Shown piece after piece: positions 57,029-64,000 of a DNA stretch of 64,000 nt. Both the position numbers and the translations under genes were made by a program. The DNA comes from Nocardia pneumoniae NBRC 100136 (GTDB taxonomy: Bacteria > Actinomycetota > Actinomycetes > Mycobacteriales > Mycobacteriaceae): NCBI RefSeq assembly GCF_000308755.1, contig NZ_BAGF01000007.1:25693-89692 (forward strand), written 5' to 3'. The notes beneath the pieces were generated by a model. It was not told the origin of the DNA. It saw nothing but the letters and a program-made list of their open reading frames with translations, and did not search any database. Position 1 is the stretch's first letter, and every line of letters starts with the position of its first letter.

Positions 57029-57748
57029 TTGAGGGTTACCGTTGTTGTGCCGACCTACAACGAGCGGGAGAATCTACCGGTTGCGGTGGAGCGGCTGACC
57101 ACGCTGCCCGTGCCCGACCTGCACGTGCTCGTGGTGGACGACAGCTCGCCGGACGGCACCGGCGAGGTGGCGGACAAGCTGGCCGCCGAGCTGCCGAACG
57201 TGGTGGGCGTGCTGCACCGCACCGAGAAGGACGGGCTCGGGCGCGCGTACGTGGCGGGCATCACGCGGGCGCTGGACGAGGGCGCGGACGTGGTGATCCA
57301 GATGGACGCGGATCTCTCGCATCCCGCCGAAGTCATCCCGGCGATGCTGGAGAAGTTGACGACCACCGATGCGGGCGTGGTGCTCGGTTCCCGCTATGTC
57401 CCCGGCGGCTCGACCGCCGCCGAGTGGAAGTGGTACCGCAAGGCGCTGTCGGCCTGGGCCAACTTCTACGTCAACCTGATTCTGCGCTTGGGCGTCAAAG
57501 ACGCCACCGCCGGCTTCAAGGCATGGAAGGCCGACACCCTGCGCGCCATCGACGTCGCCTCGATCCGCAGCAACGGGTACTCCTTCCAGGTCGAGATGAA
57601 CTATCGCACGATCAAGAAGGGGATCAGGATCGCCGAGGTTCCGATCCGGTTCGAGGAGCGAACCCTGGGCGCCTCCAAGATGAGCCTCAAAGTGCAGCTC
57701 GAGTCGGCACTGATGCCGTGGAAGCTGTTGTTCGGCCGCGCTGTCTGA
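57029..57748 (+). CDS. ppm1: Polyprenol-phosphate-mannose synthase, Ppm catalytic domain
   Basis: 239 residues, GT2 family. VVVPTYNERENL at the N-terminus, DDSSPDGTG, the metal-binding DADLSHP (Asp93, Asp95), GSRYVPGG and the acceptor-loop WKWYRKALSAWAN. It transfers mannose from GDP-mannose to polyprenyl phosphate, making the donor for GT87 and other envelope mannosyltransferases. The TTG at 57029 is supported by GGGAGGG and the family start. Unlike Mtb Ppm1 it has no fused Lnt (acyltransferase) domain. Confidence 0.9.
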   Translation: MRVTVVVPTYNERENLPVAVERLTTLPVPDLHVLVVDDSSPDGTGEVADKLAAELPNVVGVLHRTEKDGLGRAYVAGITRALDEGADVVIQMDADLSHPAEVIPAMLEKLTTTDAGVVLGSRYVPGGSTAAEWKWYRKALSAWANFYVNLILRLGVKDATAGFKAWKADTLRAIDVASIRSNGYSFQVEMNYRTIKKGIRIAEVPIRFEERTLGASKMSLKVQLESALMPWKLLFGRAV

Positions 57749-57818
57749 GCCCGCGTCGCTCGAAAATCGGATTGCGCCAGGTGATCGCGCCAGGCGGTGA
57801 CCACGGCATCGGGGTGCA

Positions 57819-59228
57819 CTAAGGCCAATCCAAGAGCGTGTCGATGAACAGCTGTCGCACCCGTGCCACGTCCGCGTCCATGTCGTCGGGATCCCATCCG
57901 CTGACGTCGATGGGCTCGAGAATCGCCACGTCTACGATCCCGGGCCGGGCGACCATCGAGTTGCGCCAGCAGATCTCACCCGCGTTGCGGATCACCACCG
58001 GGATCACCGGAACCCCGGCCTGGATCGCGATGTGGAACGCGCCCTTCTTGAACGGACCGACTTCGGGAGTGTAAGAGCGGGTTCCCTCCGGAGACACCGC
58101 GATCGAGAGCCCGCCGCGCAACGTCTCCACCACCGGTCGCAGCGCCGCCTTCGCCTGCGCGGTATTCGAGCGATCGATGAAGGTCACTCCGACGAAACGC
58201 ATGAGCGGCCCGAACACCGGATTCTTGGTCAGCTCCTTCTTACCGATGCCGGTCACGCCGCCGCCGAGCACCGCGGGCACGATGATGATGTCGAACTGGC
58301 TCTGGTGGTTGAACAGGAAGACCGCGGGTCGTGGGGATTTCGCGTGCTCGGCGCCGGTGACCCGGACCTGCACCCCGGCGATGCGCAGCGTATTGCGCGT
58401 CGCCTGCGCCATCAGCGCGTCGGCCATCTGCTGGCGGTCTCCGCTGGGCGCCTTCGACGCGACGCCGAACAGTGCGCCGCCGAGCAGCCCGGCGAATCCG
58501 GCCGCGGTGCGAGCGTAGTCGCTCGCGCGTGGAGAGCGGCGCGGCCGGAAGCTCAGCTTTGCCCAGTGATTCCGGTCGGCGATCTCGGCCAACGCGTCAT
58601 CGGGGTTCACCGCCACCGGATGGCCGACCAGCGACAGCAGCGGCAGATCGGCGCCGGCGTCGGCGTAGGCGTAGCTGCGTTCGAGGTCGACGCCCTGCGC
58701 GGCGGCGAATTCGATGACGGCGTCGGCCTTGCCGTTGCGCCACAGCGTCTTTCCGTCCGGGTAGCCGGTCAGCACGCCGTCGTCGGCTGCCATCGGCGTG
58801 TAGCGCACGTGCGCTATGCCCAGTTGCGTCGCCGCGGGAAGGACCTGAAACCTGGTCAGCGAGCTGACCACCAGCACCGTGTGCCCGGCTGCCCGGTGCG
58901 TCCGGATCAACTGCCACGCCTCGGGATACAGGCGCCCGTAGCTGGTGCGCCGGAACAGCTGCCTGCCCAGCTCGTCGAGTTCCTCTTCGGAGTGTCCGGC
59001 CAGCGCTTCGGTGAGTTGTCGCAGGAATCGGGCGTACTGGCCGTCGGTCATGCCGTTGCGGATACCGCCGAGCAGCACGTCCTCGGGCTCGCGGCGGCCC
59101 AGCGTCCGGCGTCGCCCGGTGCCGTCGATGATCGTGCCGGCGAAGTCGAAGACAGCGGCGACGGTGGGGCCCTGCGGTCCGGATCGGATGGCGGCGACCG
59201 CGGCGTCGAGGTCGGGACGATCGTTCAC
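57819..59228 (-). CDS. plsC: HAD-like / 1-acylglycerol-3-phosphate acyltransferase fusion
   Basis: 469 residues. The N-terminal HAD-IB domain (20-215) has VFDFAGTIIDG, VVSSLTRF, LWRNGKADAV and YADAGADLPLL. Position +2 of the first motif is Ala30 where Asp is normal (DxD), so phosphatase activity is doubtful. The C-terminal acyltransferase (290-469) has NHQSQFD (His308, Asp313), FIDRS and SPEGTRS, all complete, so it should acylate lysophosphatidate. GTG overlaps the plsB stop (GTGA). Rv2483c-like. Confidence 0.9.
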   Translation of the reverse strand: MNDRPDLDAAVAAIRSGPQGPTVAAVFDFAGTIIDGTGRRRTLGRREPEDVLLGGIRNGMTDGQYARFLRQLTEALAGHSEEELDELGRQLFRRTSYGRLYPEAWQLIRTHRAAGHTVLVVSSLTRFQVLPAATQLGIAHVRYTPMAADDGVLTGYPDGKTLWRNGKADAVIEFAAAQGVDLERSYAYADAGADLPLLSLVGHPVAVNPDDALAEIADRNHWAKLSFRPRRSPRASDYARTAAGFAGLLGGALFGVASKAPSGDRQQMADALMAQATRNTLRIAGVQVRVTGAEHAKSPRPAVFLFNHQSQFDIIIVPAVLGGGVTGIGKKELTKNPVFGPLMRFVGVTFIDRSNTAQAKAALRPVVETLRGGLSIAVSPEGTRSYTPEVGPFKKGAFHIAIQAGVPVIPVVIRNAGEICWRNSMVARPGIVDVAILEPIDVSGWDPDDMDADVARVRQLFIDTLLDWP

Positions 59229-61693
59229 CGCGGTTCCATGTTGGACGGGTCCAGCGCGGCGGCCTGCGCGATGCGGGCGCTGATGACACGCAGGCTCTCG
59301 GCGAATTCTCTTCTGCGCTCGGTCAGTTCCGCGCAACGCTCCGAGTCGTCCGGCACCGTCTCCAAGAGGTCGTAATTGTCGGCGAGCTTGAGCGCACTGG
59401 TGAACAACTCGGTGGAAACCGACTCCGGGCTGTGCAACCGCTTCTGCAGCAGCATCTGATTGCCCACGGCCACGCATTCGGCGATGAGCTCTTTGCGGTC
59501 GATCTCGTCGCCCGGGTCCCGGGCCGCCAGCCGTTCCGCCACCACGAGTTGCGCGTCGAAGAAGGAGCGCAGCACCCGGTGGGCCATCATGAATCCGGAG
59601 GCGGTGAGCTTCCCCAGGATGTCCGAGCTTCGCGTGTCGCGGCGGGTGTGGTTGTACCAGTCCTGGTCCACCAGGAGCATCTCCGCGACCATCTGGTCGG
59701 CGAACTCACTGCGCTCGGGGAAGAAGAACTCGAACTTCAGCAGGTCACGCAGGCGGAACGCTTCGCCCCAGCCGGTCTTCAGCGCGTCGGCGTCCTCGCC
59801 GATGTCGACCCCGGCGAGGATGGACAGCTCGAGAATCGCGCGGTTGACGAACCAGTGCACGGCGCTGTTGCGGTAGAACGCGGCCTCGAGGTGCGCGCCC
59901 GATTCGATCGAGTACACCGGTTCCAGGCCGCCGCGATACACCGTGACGACCTTGGCCAGCGAGAGCTGCTCCAGCACGACGGCCAAGCCCTGTTCGTCGC
60001 GCAGGGCGTCGAGTTCGCCGCCGGGCAGCTCGCGCTTGTCGATGTAGCCCAGCACCGGCGCGAGCACGGTGCGCACTTCGCGGAGGGTCAGGGCGCGCCC
60101 GTCCACTCCGAGCAGCGCCAGGGTGACCAGCGCGTTGACGGTGATCGGCGTGACCGCGTTGATCCCGACCGCCACCTCGAACGCCAGCCGCTGCACGGCC
60201 TTGCGTTCCAGCTCGGTGACTTCCGGTGGTTCGTGGTCGCCGACGATTCTCGCTTCGGCGCGGCTCGGCGGGATCGGCTCGATCCGGTGCAATGGGATGG
60301 TCAGCGGCGGCGTGGTGAGCGGGTCACCGTGTGCGGCGAGCCGATCACGGGCGGACAGTGGCTCGCCGAAGCGCACATACACGTGCCCGGCGGAGTGTTG
60401 CTGGCTGCGGATGTAGCGCGCGAGCCAGGCCAGCCCCTCGGGTTTCTTCGTGCCGCCGACCTGCTCGGTGGCGATGGCGCCGAGTTCGTTGAGCCGCTCG
60501 TAGGTGATCGAGACCGGAACCAGCATGACATCGTCGACGCGATTCGTACGCACCGCCGCGGCAAGGTAGTTCAGCAATCCGTAGCGCGGCGGGCGCAGCT
60601 TGCCGGTGCGGGTGCGGCCGCCCTCGAAATACCACTCCAGGTTGAAGCGCTTGGCCAGCAGGTAGGCGAAGTACTCCTCGACGACGGCCTTGTACACCTC
60701 GTCGTCGCCGAAACTGCGCCGGATGAACACCGCTCCGGTGCGCCGGGCGATCGGGCCGATCGGCCAGAAGCTGAGGTTCGCGCCGCCGATGACATGGTTC
60801 GGCGGAAAGTCGTTGCGGGCCAGTACGTCCCCGAGCACGAAGGCGTCGACGTACGACCGGTGCGATGGCAGGAACACCAGCGGGAAGCGGCGGTTGAGAT
60901 CGCGCAGCCCGGCGAGACCGGATTCGTCGGAGTCGACTTTCCAGGTCGAGGCGTGCACCGGTCGCATGGCCTGGGTGAACAGATCGGAGACCAGCCTGCT
61001 CTGGGCGGCGACGAGTTCGCCGAGTGCTTTCTCCGCGCGCCGGTACACCTCGTGCGGACTGGCCCCGATCTGGTCGGCGATCAGCTCCAGCCTGCGCAGG
61101 AATTCGGGGGAGTCGAGGATTTCCTCGGCGACCAGTCGGGGCACCTTGTACCGGTCACCGATGATGGTTCGTTCGGCACGTTCGAGCGCCACCACCGCCG
61201 CGCGCACGATGGCGCGGGCGAACGGTTCGGCGGTGCCCTTGTCGAACAGCGCCGCCGCCTCCGGGTTGTTCGCGCGCAGCTCGCTGAGCCGGGCGGGCGC
61301 GCCGGTCAGCACGACGTATCGGTCCGGCGACTTGCCCAGCAGCCTGCGCTGCGCCAACCGGTTGGGTTTGCGCGGGTTGGTCATCAGGGCCAGGTCGGCG
61401 AAGGTGACCCGCCGCACGCCGTCGCGTTCCGGTGGCAGCCACACCACCCGTATCGGCACCACCAGCGGATCGTCGCGCCTGCTGACCAGTTGGGCGGCGA
61501 CAGCGCTCGCGTCCAGGTCCAGCTGGGTGACCGGGGCGTCGGTGCCGAACTGCGCGTCGATCCCGCCGTCGGCCAGCCACGTGCCGACGAGTTCGCGTTC
61601 CACCCCCGATACAGCGTCGATCAGGGCCACCACCGATTGCGGTGCGGTCCCGGGTCGGGCGGTCGCGGGTGAATCGCCGCGGTGATCGATCAT
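59225..61693 (-). CDS. plsB: Glycerol-3-phosphate 1-acyltransferase PlsB
   Basis: 822 residues, PlsB/DHAPAT family (Rv2482c-like). The acyltransferase core shows PSHRSYVDAFVLGDVL (HX4D), GAVFIRRSFGDD, YFEGGRTRTGKL and VPVSITYERL; all four motifs are present. It makes lysophosphatidate that the coupled PlsC-type gene would acylate, the first two steps of phospholipid synthesis. GGAGGGAAG precedes ATG 61693 by nine bases. The stop overlaps the downstream GTG. Confidence 0.93.
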   Translation of the reverse strand: MIDHRGDSPATARPGTAPQSVVALIDAVSGVERELVGTWLADGGIDAQFGTDAPVTQLDLDASAVAAQLVSRRDDPLVVPIRVVWLPPERDGVRRVTFADLALMTNPRKPNRLAQRRLLGKSPDRYVVLTGAPARLSELRANNPEAAALFDKGTAEPFARAIVRAAVVALERAERTIIGDRYKVPRLVAEEILDSPEFLRRLELIADQIGASPHEVYRRAEKALGELVAAQSRLVSDLFTQAMRPVHASTWKVDSDESGLAGLRDLNRRFPLVFLPSHRSYVDAFVLGDVLARNDFPPNHVIGGANLSFWPIGPIARRTGAVFIRRSFGDDEVYKAVVEEYFAYLLAKRFNLEWYFEGGRTRTGKLRPPRYGLLNYLAAAVRTNRVDDVMLVPVSITYERLNELGAIATEQVGGTKKPEGLAWLARYIRSQQHSAGHVYVRFGEPLSARDRLAAHGDPLTTPPLTIPLHRIEPIPPSRAEARIVGDHEPPEVTELERKAVQRLAFEVAVGINAVTPITVNALVTLALLGVDGRALTLREVRTVLAPVLGYIDKRELPGGELDALRDEQGLAVVLEQLSLAKVVTVYRGGLEPVYSIESGAHLEAAFYRNSAVHWFVNRAILELSILAGVDIGEDADALKTGWGEAFRLRDLLKFEFFFPERSEFADQMVAEMLLVDQDWYNHTRRDTRSSDILGKLTASGFMMAHRVLRSFFDAQLVVAERLAARDPGDEIDRKELIAECVAVGNQMLLQKRLHSPESVSTELFTSALKLADNYDLLETVPDDSERCAELTERRREFAESLRVISARIAQAAALDPSNMEPR

Positions 61694-61885
61694 CGATGTT
61701 CTTCCCTCCGCAGGTGACGCTCTCCACTATTCAATCCCGCCGGGTCGATTCCGCGCAGGCAGTCGGCGCGGCGAGTTCGGGTGCGCATGGTGCGGCCATT
61801 GTGCGTGCGCGCGCCGCCTCGGGGTTCCCCAGTCCCGGCGAGGACAACCGATTTCGTGTGTCCGCGCGCACATCCGTATAGATAT

Positions 61886-61933
61886 TCAGGTAATGCTAAC
61901 CTTACCTCCACAAGTTAGGTCAGGGTTACCTTT
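61886..61933. promoter_or_regulatory. Tandem IdeR/DtxR iron boxes
   Basis: Two 19-bp boxes upstream of the salicylate synthase: TCAGGTAATGCTAACCTTA (61886-61904, 15 of 19 to TTAGGTTAGGCTAACCTAA) and TTAGGTCAGGGTTACCTTT (61915-61933, 14 of 19), ten bases apart. The second ends at the ribosome binding site GGAGG. Confidence 0.75.
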
Positions 61934-61942
61934 GGAGGATCG

Positions 61943-63253
61943 TTGTCGACCACGGAACGCCTGCGGGTTGAGTATGTGACCGATCCGGCGGCAGCGATGT
62001 CCCAGCTGGCAGGGTCGGAGCGGTTCGGCGAGTACGTGATGTACGAGCGTCCGGGGGAATGGGTGTTCGCGGCCGATCCGTTCGGCAGTGTCGAACTGGA
62101 TGTGCGGGAACTGCGGGTCACGTGGGCGGGGCAGGGCACGGCCAGCAGCTGGGAAGGCAACCCGGCCGGGGTGATCGACCGCGCGCTCGGCACGTTGCCC
62201 CTCGAAGGGCGGAACGCGTACGGCTGGATCGGATTCGAGTTCTGCGCGTGGGCGCTCGACGCCACCGAACACCTCGACCCGCGTACCCCGCTGGCGCACC
62301 TGATGATTCCCCGCATCGAGGTGCGCGTGGGCGAATTCGGTGTCCGGGTGTCCGGCGCGACTCCTACCGAGACCGGCGACATCCATGATCTGATCGCGCA
62401 GTCCCAGAACACCGAACTGCCCCGGGCGCATCCGACCGACATCCGCGTCGACCCCACCGGTTACCGGGATCGGGTGGCCGAGGCGGTAGGCGAGATCCAG
62501 GCGGGGCGGTACCAGAAGGTCATCCTGTCCAGGAAGGTCGACCTGCCGTTCCCGGTCGATGTTCCGGCCACCTATCGGCTCGGGCGCGCGCACAACACTC
62601 CGGCGCGGTCGTTCCTGTTGCGGCTCGGCGGCCTGGAAGCGGCGGGCTTCAGCCCGGAACTGGTCGCCTCCGTGGACGACGACCGGGTGGTGACCACCGA
62701 GCCGCTGGCGGGCACCCGCGCGTTCGGTCGCGGCACGGCGGCCGACCTGGCCGCGCGGGCGGATCTGATCACCGATCCGAAAGAGATCGTGGAACACGCG
62801 ATTTCGGTGCAGACCTCGTTCGCGGAGATCGCGGCGGTGGCCGATCCAGGCACGCCCGCGGTGTCGGACTTCATGGCCGTGCGTGAGCGCGGCAGCGTGC
62901 AGCACCTGGCGTCCACCGTGCGCGGGCGGCTGGCCGCCGACCGGTCCAGCTGGGACGCGCTGGAAAAGCTGTTCCCCTCCGTCACCGCCTCCGGTATTCC
63001 CAAGCGGGAGGGGGTCGATTCGGTGTTCCGGCTCGACCACGATCCGCGTGGACTGTATTCCGGTGCGGTGCTGACCGTTTCGCCGACCGGTGCGATGGAG
63101 GCGACACTCGTGCTGCGCGCGGTGTATCAGAACGCCGAGGGCGCCTGGCTGCGCGCGGGCGCCGGGATCGTCGGTCAGTCTCGGCCGGAGCGGGAATTCG
63201 AGGAGACCTGCGAGAAGCTGGGCAGCGTCGCGCCCTACGTGGTCAAGGCCTGA
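61943..63253 (+). CDS. nbtS: Salicylate synthase (MbtI/NbtS-like)
   Basis: 436 residues, chorismate-utilising enzyme that makes salicylate (isochorismate then lyase) for nocobactin/mycobactin-type siderophores. Core motifs: YQKVILSRKVDLPF, FSPELVASVDDDRVVTTEPLAGTR split by the active site, TDPKEIVEHAISVQ, VQHLASTVRGRL, AVLTVSPTGAMEATLVLR and GAGIVGQSRPEREFEETCEK. TTG at 61943 follows GGAGG by four bases. Iron-starvation induction via the two IdeR-type boxes is expected. Isochorismate synthase alone is a less likely alternative. Confidence 0.9.
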   Translation: MSTTERLRVEYVTDPAAAMSQLAGSERFGEYVMYERPGEWVFAADPFGSVELDVRELRVTWAGQGTASSWEGNPAGVIDRALGTLPLEGRNAYGWIGFEFCAWALDATEHLDPRTPLAHLMIPRIEVRVGEFGVRVSGATPTETGDIHDLIAQSQNTELPRAHPTDIRVDPTGYRDRVAEAVGEIQAGRYQKVILSRKVDLPFPVDVPATYRLGRAHNTPARSFLLRLGGLEAAGFSPELVASVDDDRVVTTEPLAGTRAFGRGTAADLAARADLITDPKEIVEHAISVQTSFAEIAAVADPGTPAVSDFMAVRERGSVQHLASTVRGRLAADRSSWDALEKLFPSVTASGIPKREGVDSVFRLDHDPRGLYSGAVLTVSPTGAMEATLVLRAVYQNAEGAWLRAGAGIVGQSRPEREFEETCEKLGSVAPYVVKA

Positions 63254-63265
63254 GCGACCGAGCGA

Positions 63266-63296
63266 ACGGGCAGCGCGCCGACACCGCGCTGCCCGT
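63266..63296. terminator. Bidirectional terminator
   Basis: Perfect 12-bp stem ACGGGCAGCGCG / CGCGCTGCCCGT with a seven-base loop between two convergent siderophore genes. Confidence 0.75.
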
Positions 63297-63318
63297 CGGC
63301 ATTCCGGCCGAGTGCTGC

Positions 63319-64000
63319 TCACCCCTCGGCGCGCAGCGCTTTCTTGTCGATCTTGCCGACCGCGGTGATCGGCAGCTTCTCGCTGCGCCGCAGCACCTCC
63401 GGCAGTTTGTAGGTGGCGAGCCCGCGGGCGGCGAGGAAGGTCTTGATCTCGGCCAGGGTGGGCATTTCGCCGTCGACGACCAGGACGGCGCAGACCTTTT
63501 CGCCCAGCGCGGGGTCGGCCAGCCCCACGGCGGCGGCATGCCGGACCGCGGGGTGGGCGAGCAGGTGCTCCTCGAGTTCGTCACAGGAGATGTTCTCGCC
63601 GCCGCGGTTGATCACGTTTTTGATTCGCCCGGATACCACGAGATGACCGCTGGGCAGCCGACGCACCAGGTCGCCGCTGCGGTAGAAGCCGTCCGGGGTG
63701 AACGCCCGCGCGTTGTGCTCAGCTGCCCGGTAGTAGCCGCGGATCGTGTACGGGCCCCGGGTCAGCAACTCGCCCTCCTCGCCGGGCGCGACGTCGTTGC
63801 CGTCACCGTCCACCACGCGGATCTCGTCGGCGGGTGACAGCGGCCTGCCCTGGGTGGTGTGCAGCAGCTCGATCGGATCGTCGAGCCGGGTGTAGTTGAG
63901 CAGACCTTCGGCCATTCCGAACACCTGTTGCAGGGTCGCGCCCAGCGCTGGAGTCACCTCCTTGGCGTTGACCTCGGCCAGTTTGGCGCCGCCCACCTGC
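63319..64000 (-). CDS. Salicyl-AMP / 2,3-DHB-AMP ligase, C-terminal part
   Basis: About 227 visible codons; the N-terminus lies beyond the window's right edge. ANL-superfamily adenylation enzyme: VFGMAEGLLNYTR (core motif A5 of aryl-acid ligases), GRPLSPADEIRVVD, GFYRSGDLVRR, GRIKNVINRGGENIS (hinge) and ITAVGKIDKKAL with the catalytic Lys of motif A10. It activates salicylate and loads it on an aryl carrier protein (MbtA/DhbE type). Placing beside the salicylate synthase makes salicylate the likely substrate. Confidence 0.9.
   Translation of the reverse strand, partial: QVGGAKLAEVNAKEVTPALGATLQQVFGMAEGLLNYTRLDDPIELLHTTQGRPLSPADEIRVVDGDGNDVAPGEEGELLTRGPYTIRGYYRAAEHNARAFTPDGFYRSGDLVRRLPSGHLVVSGRIKNVINRGGENISCDELEEHLLAHPAVRHAAAVGLADPALGEKVCAVLVVDGEMPTLAEIKTFLAARGLATYKLPEVLRRSEKLPITAVGKIDKKALRAEG

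Overview
The window is high-GC actinobacterial chromosome and most likely comes from Nocardia. The reasons are GTG/TTG starts, GTGA/ATGA stop-start overlaps, mycothiol (mshD), lipomannan (lmeA, GT87, Ppm) and mycolate-type (desA) genes, and a mycobactin/nocobactin-type salicylate synthase. The backbone follows the Mycobacterium tuberculosis Rv0800-Rv0824c gene order: M18 aminopeptidase, purL, an SCP-like gene, purF, purM, DUF3073, YgfZ, pabC, nitrobindin-like, sseC/sseA, thioredoxin, lmeA, glnR, mshD, pst, phoU, an LCP gene, dusB, desA. The species was inferred, not searched.

Layout. 1-11.7 kb: the end of an M18 aminopeptidase, a GT87 mannosyltransferase, purL, a YiaA/YiaB-type membrane protein, an alpha/beta hydrolase and CPBP protease pair, an SCP-like protein, a Pip/YhgE-type permease and purF. 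11.7-16.3 kb: an accessory block with a VapBC-like toxin-antitoxin pair, a three-gene operon of unknown function divergent from an XRE-TPR regulator, and a DUF6879 gene. 16.7-22.1 kb: a Dpp/Opp-type oligopeptide ABC operon. These last two blocks lie between purF and purM, which are neighbours in mycobacteria. 22.2-28 kb: purM, DUF3073, L-asparaginase, a MOSC protein, YgfZ and pabC. 28-35.5 kb: the cytochrome bd operon cydABDC, bounded on both sides by copies of a degenerate repeat. 35.5-39.8 kb: nitrobindin-like protein, sulfur-transfer operon and lmeA-thiX, mostly on the minus strand. 40-46 kb: glnR, mshD and pstSCAB. 46.2-50.8 kb: phoU and an LCP gene, separated by remains of a tandem duplication with IS110 and IS30 fragments. 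50.9-57.7 kb: dusB, desA, tRNA-Lys, a GBL-receptor-type TetR, tRNA-Glu/Asp/Phe and a Ppm-type mannosyltransferase. 57.8-64 kb: a HAD-acyltransferase and plsB pair, then an iron-regulated salicylate synthase convergent with a salicyl-AMP ligase.

Functional themes are purine synthesis (purL, purF, purM), phosphate uptake under a PHO-box-type promoter (pstSCAB, phoU), nitrogen control (glnR), terminal oxidation (cydABDC), sulfur metabolism under a polycysteine leader peptide, envelope lipid and glycan synthesis (GT87, lmeA, Ppm, plsB/plsC, desA, LCP) and siderophore supply. The regulatory DNA and short genes are the least routine part: a 21-codon polycysteine leader, a 31-residue membrane ORF, tandem IdeR-type boxes, a Crp/GlxR-type palindrome kept in both copies of a duplicated intergenic region, and a dispersed repeat family.
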